From: Cupriavidus pauculus | Lineage (GTDB): Bacteria > Pseudomonadota > Gammaproteobacteria > Burkholderiales > Burkholderiaceae | Direction: 5' to 3' | Assembly: GCF_022179805.1 (NCBI RefSeq) | Contig: NZ_BPUO01000012.1 | Coordinates: forward strand, 62,001 to 126,000 | DNA: 64,000 bases | Notes under the pieces: model-generated | Told to the model about the DNA's origin: nothing | Database searches by the model: none | What the model saw: the letters and a program-made list of their open reading frames with translations, nothing else | Shown: positions 17,395 to 26,692 of the stretch, piece by piece | Numbering within the stretch: position 1 is the first letter of the stretch | How the letters are laid out: each line of letters begins with the position of its first letter | Position numbers and translations under genes: made by a program

Positions 17395-19559
17395 CTACCA
17401 CGTGTACTTGACGCCCAGGCGGCCAACCAGCGCGTGGTAGGACTGCGAGCCGAACTGGTAGCCCAGGTTGGTCCAGCCCGTCCATCCCTTGCCGCCCTGC
17501 ACGCCCAGGCCGAGCTTGAACTCGTAGCGGTTTTGCGGATAGACGTCGCGCATCGACACGCCGTTGAACGCCATGGCGTTGCCGGTGCCGTCGTGCCACC
17601 AGTTGGCGGTCAGGTAGGGCTGGAAGCGGCGTCCTTTGCCATCGATTCAGGTCCGATGCACGCGTACGCCCAGCCGCGTGATGATGCCGTTGCCATTGGC
17701 GCTGTCCACGCGCGTGCCGGTGGCCGGCTTCGTGAAGGCACCCTGATAGCCGCGCACGTAGACCAGCTGCGCCGGCGGCTCCACCGCCCAGGCGCGCCTC
17801 GCGCACGTAGAAGGCGTAGCCGGTCTCGGCCGACAGCGCCAGCACCTGCGAGTCGTAGCACGCCCGGCGCAGCTGGCCGTTCACGTAGTTGGTATACCAG
17901 CCGTACTGCGCCCAGAGATCGGTGTACCAGCCCAGCCGCGTGGCGTCGTTCTGGAACCACGTGCCGTAGATGCCTACGTTCACGCCCTGCACGGCCCTAT
18001 CGGTATGAAACGGGTTGCCGACGGCACGGCTGGTACTCGACCCCCAGCTATAGCCGAGGATGCCGCCCAGGTGCAGGCGGTCTTCGGGGCGGAAGACCGA
18101 CCACTGCGCCACGTCGCCGCCGCCCTGCAGCATCCACGCCGTGCTGTCCACGCTGAACGTGCAGTCTCGGCTGTTCGATCCGATGTCCTTGCCCACCACG
18201 CGCAGCCAGCCTGACATGCGACGCTCGTTGTCGTTGTCGAACGTCTGATGCTCGGCCCACTGCGGCTCGCCCAGGCGGTCGTGCAGGCTGTGCACCAGAA
18301 GCCCGCTGGTTGGCCAGGTAAGCAGCTACTTCCGGTCGCAACAGCGGCTCGATGCCGTCGGGATTCGGTGTGGGTGGCCAGGCGGCCCAGGCGGCGTGGG
18401 CAGGTTGGGGTTGGGGTTGTCGCTTTCCGAGCGCAGATACCACGCCTGGTCGTTGCTGCCATCGCGCGCCCCACGATACTGGCGGTACTCGTAGATGCCC
18501 GCCACCGCGCGACCCGATTGCGTGAACGCATTCGCCGCCGTGGTCCCGCCATTGGTGGCGTCCACCACGAGGATGCCGTTCTGATTGGTCAACGCGTCGG
18601 CACCGTCGGCATTGACCACGGTGATGCCGGTGGAACCGCTGGCGCTGCCGCCGTTGACGACCAGCCGGTCCGATGCCGCGCGTCACCCGCCAGCACCGTG
18701 TTCACGCGCAGGATGCCGCCACGCCCTTGCTGCTATTGGCGCTGGTGCCGCTGCTGCCCGGCAGGCTGACGGTCAGCGCGTCCGGGCCGGTCACACCCTG
18801 AGTGGCATCCACGATCAACCCATTGCTGGCTTTGCCGTTCAGGTTCAGCGTTGTGCCTGTCGGCAGCGCAACCGTACCGCCGCGATGCATGTAGACGCCC
18901 ACGTCGCTGACACCAGACGTGGTCACTGCTGGCGTGCCCGTCGCCGTCAGCGTGCTGCCCGCCTCCGAGGCGCCCAACGCAATGACGCGATGCCGGTTCA
19001 CCGTAATGCTGCTGGCGCCGGCCAGACCGACGGTACCGCCGTTCTGCGCGACCACGCCATTGCCGAACTGCGCGCCTGCGCCACCGATGACCGTGACGTC
19101 CACGTCCGTGGCCTGGAGACTCCCCACGCTGAAAGCGGCCATGCCCGTGCCGTTGCCGGAGACGGCCACGCGCACGCCGCCCGGCAGCACGAAGATGCCG
19201 GTGCCCAGCGCGCCGCTGCCCGCCATCAGACCAATGCCGTTGACGGCGTTGACGACGATTTCACCGGGCGATGGCCCCGCGCTGGGATCCAGCGTCAGCG
19301 TGGACGAATAGGCGACGGCGCCGGGCGTGGTACCCGACGTAGTGATCGTGGTCCCGCCCACCACCACGGTGGGCGTACCAAACACGCCGACCGCCGGCAC
19401 ATTGCCTGGCCCCACCGTCGCCTGCGCCCACGCCGCGGACACATGCAGGGTGGCACATGCCGCCACGGCCAGTGCAGCCAACCGGCGCGCGGGAACAAGA
19501 GGTTGCTGCCGCGCCATGGTCCGGCCAGCACGTTCGCGGTAGATGAATCCGGCAATCAT
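17395..19559 (-). pseudogene. autotransporter (type V secretion) pseudogene
   Basis: Remnant of a classical autotransporter. It has a start with a good site (GAAGGGG before ATG at 19559), a signal peptide ending at AWAQ, a repetitive Gly/Thr/Val-rich passenger (to about 18350), and a C-terminal beta-barrel that still ends in the outer-membrane signature LGVKYTW. Reading it needs at least five frame changes (near 18713, 18677, 18350-18400, 18305 and 17795), and there is an in-frame TGA at 17647-17649 inside the barrel. HSLHDRLGEPQW marks the linker before the barrel. With both passenger and barrel broken, no secreted product is expected. The density of single-base lesions in one gene, with intact neighbours, argues for decay rather than random sequencing error. 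Confidence 0.85.
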
Positions 19560-19767
19560 CGGGCCCCTTCACAGTTGATGCGCCCTGCCTCGCGATGCGG
19601 CGCCCGATCCACTGTAGAGGGCCATCCCGGTCAAGCATCCTGAATTGTTTTCCTACCAGATATGAACGATAGGCACAAATCATCACTGTTAGATTCGACA
19701 GTGACTCTACGTTTTCTGGCTCGATCTGACAGCGTCCGCACCCACGCCGATCGAAATCCGGGCCACC

Positions 19768-20670
19768 TCAGCCCGCCTTGGCTTTGGCAGCAATCAGCTC
19801 CCGCAGCCACCGGTGGGCCGAGTCGCGGTGCGACCGCTCGTGCCACAGCATCGACATCTCGTATCCGGGCACCTCCACGGGTGCCTCCACGGCCTGCAAC
19901 GCGCCATTGCCCGCCACCAGGCGCGCCGGCAGCATCGCCACCAGATCGGTGCTGGCAACAACCGACGCAACGTAGAGAAAGTGGGGAACCGACAGCACCA
20001 CGCGCCGCGTCAGGCCTACGGCGGCCAGCGCCTCATCCGTGACGCCGAAGAAGCCGCCGCCGTCGGGCGACACGATCACGTGCTCCAGCGCGCAGAATTG
20101 CGCGGGCGTGGGCTTGCGTTTCAGGCGCGGATGGCCGGCCCGGCCTACCAGCACGTAGCGCTCGGTGAACAACGCCATGCGGTGCAGCGCGTCAGGCGAG
20201 TCTTCGGTGATGTGGAACCCAAGATCGATATCGCCCTGCTCGGCCTGACGCGCCAGCCGGGGCGGCACCATTTCCACCACGGCCACACGCGTGCCGGGCG
20301 CGGCCTGCCGCAGCGCACCGAGGGCCGGCAGCAACACAGTTGATTCGCTGTAGTCGGTGGCGGCGATGCGCCAGGTGTGCGTCGCCATCGACGGATCGAA
20401 GGGTTGTTCGGGCGACACCGCCAGTTCCAGCGCGGCCAGCGCCTCGCGCAACGGTTCGCGCAGCGCCTCGGCACGGGCGGTCGGCCGCATGCCGCGCGGC
20501 CCCGGCAGCAGCAGCGGATCGTCGAAGATCTCGCGCAGCCGGGCCAGATGCACGCTGACCGACGGCTGCGAGTAATGCAGGCGCTCCGCCGCACGGGTCA
20601 CGTTGTGCTCGGACAGCAGCACGTCCAGCGTGACCAGCAGGTTCAGGTCGAGGCTGCGTAGATTAGTCAT
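19768..20670 (-). CDS. LysR family transcriptional regulator
   Basis: A 300-residue LysR regulator of the NodD/NahR/LinR-like branch, starting MTNLRSLDLNLLVTLDVLLS. The helix-turn-helix contains RLHYSQPSVSVHLARLREIF (about residues 32-51). ATG at 20670 gives the standard family start; an upstream ATG would add five residues. It is divergent from a flavodoxin-fold quinone reductase gene 94 bp away, a pairing often seen for electrophile- or quinone-responsive LysR proteins. A dyad at 20691-20707 is a likely binding site. Confidence 0.92.
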   Translation of the reverse strand: MTNLRSLDLNLLVTLDVLLSEHNVTRAAERLHYSQPSVSVHLARLREIFDDPLLLPGPRGMRPTARAEALREPLREALAALELAVSPEQPFDPSMATHTWRIAATDYSESTVLLPALGALRQAAPGTRVAVVEMVPPRLARQAEQGDIDLGFHITEDSPDALHRMALFTERYVLVGRAGHPRLKRKPTPAQFCALEHVIVSPDGGGFFGVTDEALAAVGLTRRVVLSVPHFLYVASVVASTDLVAMLPARLVAGNGALQAVEAPVEVPGYEMSMLWHERSHRDSAHRWLRELIAAKAKAG

Positions 20671-20690
20671 GACAATACCTGGCATCTTGG

Positions 20691-20707
20691 ATATTCATTT
20701 CCAATAT
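20691..20707. promoter_or_regulatory. ATATT-N7-AATAT dyad, candidate LysR operator
   Basis: The only A/T-rich dyad in the 94-bp gap between the LysR and quinone reductase genes. It contains an ATT-N7-AAT core compatible with the T-N11-A rule for LysR boxes. The position serves both promoters. The assignment is inference. Confidence 0.45.
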
Positions 20708-20764
20708 ACCGGAGCCGGTCCTATCCTGCCTTCATCGATGATGCTCAATCCAATGGACCGCGCC

Positions 20765-21553
20765 ATGAACGTACTGATCGTCTACGCCCACCCCGAACCC
20801 ATGTCGCTGAACGGATCGCTCAAGGAACTTGCCGTGCAACGGCTAGAAGCTGCCGGGCACCACGTGCAGGTTTCGGATCTCTATGCGATGCAATGGAAGG
20901 CGCCGCTCGACGCGGGCGACACGCTGGAGCGTCGCCCCGGTGGCGCGCCCTTCCATCCATCGCTTGACTCACGCCATGCTTTCGAGAACGGCTTTCAGAG
21001 CGCGGACATCGCGGCGGAGCAGAACAAGCTGCGCTGGGCCGATGCCGTGATCCTGCAGTTTCCGCTGTGGTGGTTCTCGATGCCGGCAATCCTGAAGGGC
21101 TGGGTCGAGCGTGTGTATGCCTACGGCTTCGCATACGGCGTGGGCGAGCACTCTGACGCGCGCTGGGGCGACCGCTACGGCGAAGGCAGCTTGACGGGCA
21201 AGCGCGCCATGTTGATGGTCACCACGGGAGGCTGGGAGTCGCACTACAGCCCGCGCGGCATCAACGGGCCGATCGAGGACATCCTGTTCCCGATCCACCA
21301 CGGCATCCTGTACTACCCGGGCTTCGATGTGCTGCCACCGTTCTTGGTCTATCACACCAGCAAGATGGATGCGGCACGCTACCAGGCCACGGCCGACGCA
21401 CTGGGCGCGCGCCTGGACCAGCTGTTCACGACCGAACCGATCGCGTTCCGACCCCAGAACAGCGGCGCCTACGAGATTCCGGCACTGACCTTGCGGGACG
21501 ACATCTCGCCGGGCCAAACCGGCTTTGCCGCGCACGTGGATGCGGCGGCCTGA
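20765..21553 (+). CDS. NAD(P)H:quinone oxidoreductase, flavodoxin-like fold
   Basis: A 262-residue FMN/FAD-binding reductase of the NQO1/MdaB/YwrO type, expected to reduce quinones or nitro/azo compounds by two electrons. The start MNVLIVYAHPEPMSLNGSLK is the typical flavin-phosphate loop, and FPLWWFSMPAILKGWVERV at about residues 100-118 is the family signature. GGWESHYSPRGINGPIEDIL belongs to the NQO1-like flavin site. ATG at 20765 fits the family; in-frame ATGs lie just upstream. It is probably controlled by the divergent LysR gene. Confidence 0.88.
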   Translation: MNVLIVYAHPEPMSLNGSLKELAVQRLEAAGHHVQVSDLYAMQWKAPLDAGDTLERRPGGAPFHPSLDSRHAFENGFQSADIAAEQNKLRWADAVILQFPLWWFSMPAILKGWVERVYAYGFAYGVGEHSDARWGDRYGEGSLTGKRAMLMVTTGGWESHYSPRGINGPIEDILFPIHHGILYYPGFDVLPPFLVYHTSKMDAARYQATADALGARLDQLFTTEPIAFRPQNSGAYEIPALTLRDDISPGQTGFAAHVDAAA

Positions 21554-21595
21554 GCGCCTTTCCCGGAGCGCCTTGATTTGATGCAGGGGCTTTTC

Positions 21596-21637
21596 TGCAC
21601 CCCTCTCCCGGAAGGAGCCCGGAAGGAGAGGGGTGCA
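21596..21637. terminator. CCCCTCTCC hairpin, copy 2, terminator-like
   Basis: TGCACCCCTCTCC (21596-21608) pairs perfectly with GGAGAGGGGTGCA (21625-21637), 13 base pairs around a 16-base loop. TTTT precedes and AAAAAA follows, so it could end transcription in both directions between the quinone reductase and small lipoprotein genes. It shares its core with the dispersed hairpin family. Confidence 0.75.
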
Positions 21638-21662
21638 AAAAAGGGATCGCAAGCCTCATCGA

Positions 21663-21812
21663 TCAGCGATCACGGGTCAAGCTCACGCCGGCATCGACGG
21701 TGCCATAGGCGGTAACGCTCGACTGGCGCTCGCCGGTATCGGAGACCGTGGTGCATCCGTAGCCCGAAGTCAGCAGGAAAATAATGCCGAATGTGCTGAA
21801 AATGACGCGCAT
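21663..21812 (-). CDS. small exported (lipo)protein, 49 residues
   Basis: MRVIFSTFGIIFLLTSGYGC is a short hydrophobic leader with a cysteine at residue 20, probably a lipoprotein signal although GYGC is a weak lipobox. A polar 30-residue tail follows and ends LTRDR. I recognise no family. The coding start is the only ATG that gives a proper signal sequence. It is convergent with the quinone reductase gene, with the hairpin at 21596-21637 between them. Confidence 0.55.
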   Translation of the reverse strand: MRVIFSTFGIIFLLTSGYGCTTVSDTGERQSSVTAYGTVDAGVSLTRDR

Positions 21813-21927
21813 GGTGTTGCCCTGAATGGTATTGACTTGAGGCTTCGACGCCTGGGCGCGCCGGGAAGTTTCAGGCGCCCGGCGCGGCGCTACAATGCGC
21901 GCTGGCCATATTCTGGGGATCGCCGTC

Positions 21928-22158
21928 ATGTTGCCGGACCACGACGCGCTGCTGCTGCTCGTCTCGCGCGAAATGCCTTTCGGCAAGCACAAGGGCACGC
22001 TGATTGCCGACCTGCCCGGCAACTACCTGAACTGGTTTGCCCGGGAGGGCTTTCCGCCGGGCGAGATCGGCCGGTTGCTGGCGCTGATGCACGAACTCGA
22101 CCACAACGGGCTGTCCGACCTGCTGAAGCCACTGCGCGGCAAGGTACCCCGGCGCTGA
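21928..22158 (+). CDS. DUF3820 family protein
   Basis: A 76-residue protein with the DUF3820 core MPFGKHKGTLIADLPGNYL followed by an LNWFAREGFPPGEIG segment; the conserved pattern is FGKHKG then P..YL.WF. This small fold is sometimes annotated as a putative quorum-sensing-regulated virulence factor, but the function is not established. The start at 21928 has GGGGAT seven bases upstream; a longer in-frame start exists at 21895. It is convergent with opgG, the stops being 16 bp apart. Confidence 0.82.
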   Translation: MLPDHDALLLLVSREMPFGKHKGTLIADLPGNYLNWFAREGFPPGEIGRLLALMHELDHNGLSDLLKPLRGKVPRR

Positions 22159-22174
22159 GGCCGGGGCTCCTGAA

Positions 22175-23743
22175 CTACTTCACGGCTTGCGCCGGCGTCG
22201 GCTGGTTGGCCGTGCCGGGCGGAATCTGGTAGCTCCAGGTTTCGCTGATGGGCTTGCCGTTCACAGTCAAAGCCTCACGCATTTCCACCACCTTGGCCGG
22301 GTCCTTAACCTTGATGCGCAGCGTCACGCGATAGCCCTTGGTCACCGGATTCGGCTGCAGCACATTCTCGATCACCTCGGCGTTGTCGCCCACGCTGAAC
22401 GCGGCCTGCACCGGAGTGTTAGCCGGCAGGTTCGCCAGCGGGCCGCCCTCGAAGTCGATCACAAACCCGAGGCTGCCATCGAGATGGCGGATCAGGTTCT
22501 TCTGCGTGATTTCCCCGGCAGTACGCAGCGTCTGCTTGACCCATGCCTGGTCCTTCGCAAACAAGCCGCGCTCGTCCATGGTCCAGTGGATCGTGTAGTC
22601 GGCCTTGATCGGCGTGCCCTTGGGCGGCAGCGTGTCGGGCGTCCAGAACGACACGATGTTGTCGTTGGTCTCGTCGGGCGTGGGAATTTCCACCAACTCG
22701 ACCTTGCCACGGCCCCAGTCGCCCTGCGGTTCGATCCACGCGCTCGGGCGCAGGTCGTAGCGATCCTTCAGGTCTTCATACGACGCAAAGTCGCGGCCAC
22801 GCTGCATCAGGCCGAAGCCACGCGGATTGTTCACCTGGAACATGCTCAGCGCCACATAGCGCGGATTGTTCAGCGGACGCCAGAGCCATTCGCCGTCGCC
22901 GGTGTGGATCGACAGGCCGTTGGAGTCGTGCAGCGCCGGACGGAAGTTGTTGGCGTCGCGCATCTGCTGCGGCCCGAACAGGAACATGCTGGTCAGCGGC
23001 GCAATGCCCACCTTCTTGACCGGGCCGCGCATGAACACGCGTGCCTCGACCTTCAGTACGGCATCGGAGTCGGGACGCAATTCGAAGCGGTACGCGCCGG
23101 TGGCGTTCTTCGAATCCAGCAGTGCGAAGAAGACCAGGTGCTTGTCGCCCGGCTTCGGACGCTCGATCCAGAACTCGCGGAACGCCGGGAATTCCTCGGG
23201 CTCGGAAAGCCCGGTGTTGATCGCCAGCCCGCGCGCCGACAGGCCGTAGACCTGACCCTTGCCGATCACACGGAAGTAGCTGGCGCCCAGCACGCTCATC
23301 ACCTCGTCGAGCTTGTCGGCGCGGTTGATCGGGTACAGCACGCGAAAGCCCGCGTAGCCCAGCTTGTTGGTGGCAGCCTTGTCGAGCTTCAGGTCGCCGA
23401 AATCAAAACGGCTCGGCTCGTACTTGATCTCGTGTACGCGGCTGTCGACGATCTCGTTGATGCGCACCGGCGTGCTGAAATGCATGCCCTGGTGATAGAA
23501 GCCCAGCTTGAACGGCGTGCTTTGATCCTGCCATTCCACGTGGTCCATCTTCGGCTGGATCTTGATGTAGTCGCCAAACTGCATCTGCGCGAAAACGGGC
23601 GGCAGGTTGCTGGCCGGCGCCGCGTAGGGCTGCTCCGACAGCTTCTTCGCACGTGCGGTGACGTCGTCGAGCGAAAACGCCTGGGCCGGCGCGGCGCCAA
23701 TCAGGCAGCCGGCAAGCGCGATGCCCGGCAAGACAATTTGCAT
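22175..23743 (-). CDS. opgG: glucan biosynthesis protein G (OpgG/MdoG)
   Basis: Periplasmic protein acting on osmoregulated periplasmic glucans. Residues 1-21 form a signal peptide ending APAQA, and the mature part begins FSLDDVTARAKKL as in MdoG. It matches the family over its full length (522 residues; E. coli OpgG has 511), including FSTPVRINEIVDSRVHEIKY and the C-terminal beta-sandwich domain. OpgG/OpgD proteins are now known to be beta-1,2-glucan hydrolases (GH186). The start could be further upstream (23827, or a GTG near 23791 with GGAG before it). Unusually, no opgH glucosyltransferase gene follows; the divergent neighbour is a periplasmic GH3 glucosidase. Confidence 0.92.
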   Translation of the reverse strand: MQIVLPGIALAGCLIGAAPAQAFSLDDVTARAKKLSEQPYAAPASNLPPVFAQMQFGDYIKIQPKMDHVEWQDQSTPFKLGFYHQGMHFSTPVRINEIVDSRVHEIKYEPSRFDFGDLKLDKAATNKLGYAGFRVLYPINRADKLDEVMSVLGASYFRVIGKGQVYGLSARGLAINTGLSEPEEFPAFREFWIERPKPGDKHLVFFALLDSKNATGAYRFELRPDSDAVLKVEARVFMRGPVKKVGIAPLTSMFLFGPQQMRDANNFRPALHDSNGLSIHTGDGEWLWRPLNNPRYVALSMFQVNNPRGFGLMQRGRDFASYEDLKDRYDLRPSAWIEPQGDWGRGKVELVEIPTPDETNDNIVSFWTPDTLPPKGTPIKADYTIHWTMDERGLFAKDQAWVKQTLRTAGEITQKNLIRHLDGSLGFVIDFEGGPLANLPANTPVQAAFSVGDNAEVIENVLQPNPVTKGYRVTLRIKVKDPAKVVEMREALTVNGKPISETWSYQIPPGTANQPTPAQAVK

Positions 23744-23986
23744 CCTGTTACGAAACGACGCGGCAAAAACGGCAAGCACCAATCGATCTCCAGAGTTCAC
23801 ATCGGGAAAAAGCCACAAAGCAGCCATTCTAAGCAGTGTAAGGCTGTAAACTTGCGGCGCAGTTCAGAAAAATAACCGATTTCGCCTGACGTGCCTGTCA
23901 GACACGCGGCGACAGCGGGCGAAGCGCTCTTGCCGCACCATGGCGGGCGACGATCCCGGCAGTCCGCCCATCCGAGACAACGAATA

Positions 23987-26323
23987 ATGCGAATGCTTTC
24001 CACGCTGGCGCTTGCCGCCAGCCTTGCCTGCGCGCCCCTGTTTGCCGGCGCTGCAACTGCCGCACCCGCCGCTCCGGGCGCAGCCAACGTGACGCCGCCT
24101 GGTGCGCCAGCCGCCGACAAGCAGGCGTTCATCGCCAACCTGGTCGCCCGGATGACGCTGGACGAGAAGATCGGGCAGCTCCGCCTGATCAGCATCGGCC
24201 CGGAAATGCCTGCGCCCAAGCTGATGCAGGAACTGCAGGCGGGCCGCGTGGGCGGCACGTTCAACTCGATCACGCGCAAGGACAATCGCCCGTTGCAGGA
24301 GGCCGCCATGCGCAGCCGCCTGAAGATTCCGATGTTCTTCGCCTATGACGTGGTGCACGGCCATCGCACCGTGTTCCCGATCAGCCTGGGGCTGGCATCG
24401 AGCTGGGACATGGGCGTGGTGGAGAAAGCCGCGCGGATTTCGGCGCTGGAGGCGGCATCGGACAGCATCGATGCCACGTTCGCGCCGATGGTCGATATCT
24501 CGCGCGATCCGCGCTGGGGGCGCACGTCCGAGGGCTTCGGCGAAGACCCGCTCCTGGTGTCGCAATGCGCGCGTGCCAGCGTCAAGGGTTACCAGAGCGA
24601 GTCGGCGGCCAATCCGGACAGCCTGATGGCATTCGTCAAGCATTTCGCGCTCTACGGCGCCGTGGAAGGCGGACGCGACTACAACACCGTCGACATGAGC
24701 CCGCAGCGCATGTACAACGACTACCTGCCGCCCTACCGGGCCGGCCTGGAAGCCGGGGCGGGCGGCGTGATGATCGCGCTGAATTCCGTCAACGGGCAGC
24801 CCGCCACGTCGAACAAATGGCTGCTGCGCGACCTGCTGCGCAAGGAATGGGGCTTCAAGGGCGTGACCGTCAGCGATCACGGCGCCATCGACGAACTGCT
24901 GCGCCACGGTGTGGCCGGCAGCGGCCGTGACGCCGCGCGGCTGGCCATCGAGGCCGGCGTGGACATGAGCATGGCCGATACGCGCTACCTGGAACAGCTA
25001 CCCTCGCTGGTCAAGTCTGGCGCGGTGCCGATGACCCTGATCGACGAAGCGGTGCGCGAGGTGCTGGGCGCCAAGTACGACATGGGCCTGTTTGCCGACC
25101 CGTTCCGCCGCATCGGCAAGGCCACCGACGATCCGGCCGATGTCAACGCCGAAAGCCGCCTGCACCGTGCTGAAGCACGCGAGGCCGCGCAGAAGTCGAT
25201 GGTGCTGCTGGAAAACCGCAACCGCACGCTGCCGCTGAAGAAGAGCGGCACCGTCGCCGTGATCGGCCCGCTGGCCGACGCGAAGATCGACATGATGGGT
25301 AGCTGGTCCGCCGCGGGCGTGCCCAAGCAGTCCGTCACCGTGCTGCAGGGCATGCGCGATGCGCTGGCCGGCAAGGGCCAGGTGGTGCACGCGCGCGGCG
25401 CCAACATCACCGATGACAATCGCGTGGTGGACTATCTGAACTTCCTGAACTGGGACGACCCCGAAGTGGTGCAGGACAAGCGGTCCGACGGCGACATGAT
25501 CGAGGAAGCCGTGCGCGTGGCGCGTGGTGCCGATGCGGTCGTGGTGGCGGTGGGCGAAACGCGCGGCATGTCGCACGAAGCATCGAGCCGGTCCAGCCTG
25601 GGGCTGCCCGGCAACCAGCTCGCGCTGCTGAAGGCGCTCAAGACCACGGGCAAGCCGCTGGTGGTGGTACTGCTGAACGGCCGTCCGCTGACGATCAACT
25701 GGGAAAAGGAAAACGCCGACGCCATCCTGGAAGCGTGGTATCCGGGCACCGAGGGCGGCCATGCCGTGGCTGACCTGCTGTTCGGCGATGCCAACCCGTC
25801 CGGCAAGCTGCCGCTCACGTTCCCGCGCTCGATCGGCCAGATCCCGTCCTACTACAACGCGCTGCGCATCGGCCGCCCATTCACGCCAGGCAAGGCGGCC
25901 AACTACACGTCGCAGTACTTCGAGGAAGAGTACGGTCCGCTGTACCCGTTCGGCTACGGGCTCAGCTACACCACGTTCAGCATGTCGGACGTGCGCTTGT
26001 CCGGCACGAAACTGGCGCGCAACGGCCAACTGACCGCCAGCGTGACGGTGCAGAACACCGGCGACCGCGCGGGCGAGGCCGTGGTGCAGCTATACCTGCA
26101 GGATGTGATGGCGTCGACCGTGCGGCCCGGCAAGGAGCTCAAGGATTTCCGCAAGGTCATGCTGGCGCCCGGCGAATCGCGCGAGATTGCGTTCCCGATA
26201 GGCGAGGACAAGCTGAAGTTCTACAACGCCAGGCTCGAATACGTGGCCGAGCCCGGCGACTTCAACGTCCAGGTGGGCTTTGACTCCGCCGCCGTGAAGG
26301 AAGCGAAGTTCACGCTGGAGTGA
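23987..26323 (+). CDS. bglX: periplasmic beta-glucosidase, GH3
   Basis: A 778-residue secreted glycoside hydrolase family 3 enzyme, releasing terminal glucose from beta-glucosides or glucans. It has a signal peptide (about 1-26), the (beta/alpha)8 domain, the nucleophile Asp297 in KGVTVSDHGAI, the five-stranded sandwich domain (about 390-600), and a fibronectin III-like C-terminal domain. ATG at 23987 gives MRMLSTLALAAS with a clean leader; an earlier in-frame start has no leader. Length matches BglX (765 in E. coli). It is divergent from opgG across 243 bp, and the two could degrade the same periplasmic glucan: OpgG cutting chains and BglX trimming the oligosaccharides. That partnership is inferred. 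Confidence 0.93.
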   Translation: MRMLSTLALAASLACAPLFAGAATAAPAAPGAANVTPPGAPAADKQAFIANLVARMTLDEKIGQLRLISIGPEMPAPKLMQELQAGRVGGTFNSITRKDNRPLQEAAMRSRLKIPMFFAYDVVHGHRTVFPISLGLASSWDMGVVEKAARISALEAASDSIDATFAPMVDISRDPRWGRTSEGFGEDPLLVSQCARASVKGYQSESAANPDSLMAFVKHFALYGAVEGGRDYNTVDMSPQRMYNDYLPPYRAGLEAGAGGVMIALNSVNGQPATSNKWLLRDLLRKEWGFKGVTVSDHGAIDELLRHGVAGSGRDAARLAIEAGVDMSMADTRYLEQLPSLVKSGAVPMTLIDEAVREVLGAKYDMGLFADPFRRIGKATDDPADVNAESRLHRAEAREAAQKSMVLLENRNRTLPLKKSGTVAVIGPLADAKIDMMGSWSAAGVPKQSVTVLQGMRDALAGKGQVVHARGANITDDNRVVDYLNFLNWDDPEVVQDKRSDGDMIEEAVRVARGADAVVVAVGETRGMSHEASSRSSLGLPGNQLALLKALKTTGKPLVVVLLNGRPLTINWEKENADAILEAWYPGTEGGHAVADLLFGDANPSGKLPLTFPRSIGQIPSYYNALRIGRPFTPGKAANYTSQYFEEEYGPLYPFGYGLSYTTFSMSDVRLSGTKLARNGQLTASVTVQNTGDRAGEAVVQLYLQDVMASTVRPGKELKDFRKVMLAPGESREIAFPIGEDKLKFYNARLEYVAEPGDFNVQVGFDSAAVKEAKFTLE

Positions 26324-26345
26324 TGCCGGAATGCGCTCGGGTACG

Positions 26346-26579
26346 TCAGCGGTTGCCGTCCAGCAGGTCGTTGAGCACCTCGTCGAAGGCGGCCTGGGCG
26401 TCTTCCAGCGCCTGCAGCGCGGCGTCGAAGGTCTGCAACGCGATCTTCGACGGCTTGCCGCTGCCTTCCGGCGGATACTGGCTCTGCAGCGCGGTGAAGG
26501 CCACCTGCACCTGGCGCGTGGCATTGACCACGCGCTCCATGGTCTGCGCCTCCTCGGCGCGTTTCTTTTCGTCGCTCAT
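26346..26579 (-). CDS. small helical protein, function unknown
   Basis: A 77-residue protein starting MSDEKKRAEEAQTMERVVNA, rich in Ala, Glu and Gln, predicted as two long helices that could form a coiled coil. There is no signal peptide, Cys or catalytic motif. A longer in-frame start at 26690 would add an uncharacteristic Arg-rich leader overlapping the next promoter. It is convergent with bglX and divergent from the anchored hydrolase gene. I do not recognise the family. Confidence 0.55.
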   Translation of the reverse strand: MSDEKKRAEEAQTMERVVNATRQVQVAFTALQSQYPPEGSGKPSKIALQTFDAALQALEDAQAAFDEVLNDLLDGNR

Positions 26580-26692
26580 GCAACAGCCCCCCGATGGCCG
26601 TGGTTCGATATGCGGCATATCGTACAAGAACTTGCGGGCACCCTGCCGGGTCCAATGCCCCATCGCCATAAATTCGGGTAGGCTGGACACGC

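Noticed and set aside
22187..23875. 562-codon plus-strand frame opposite opgG
   Set aside because: Antisense shadow rich in His, Arg and Gln; OpgG matches its family along the full length.
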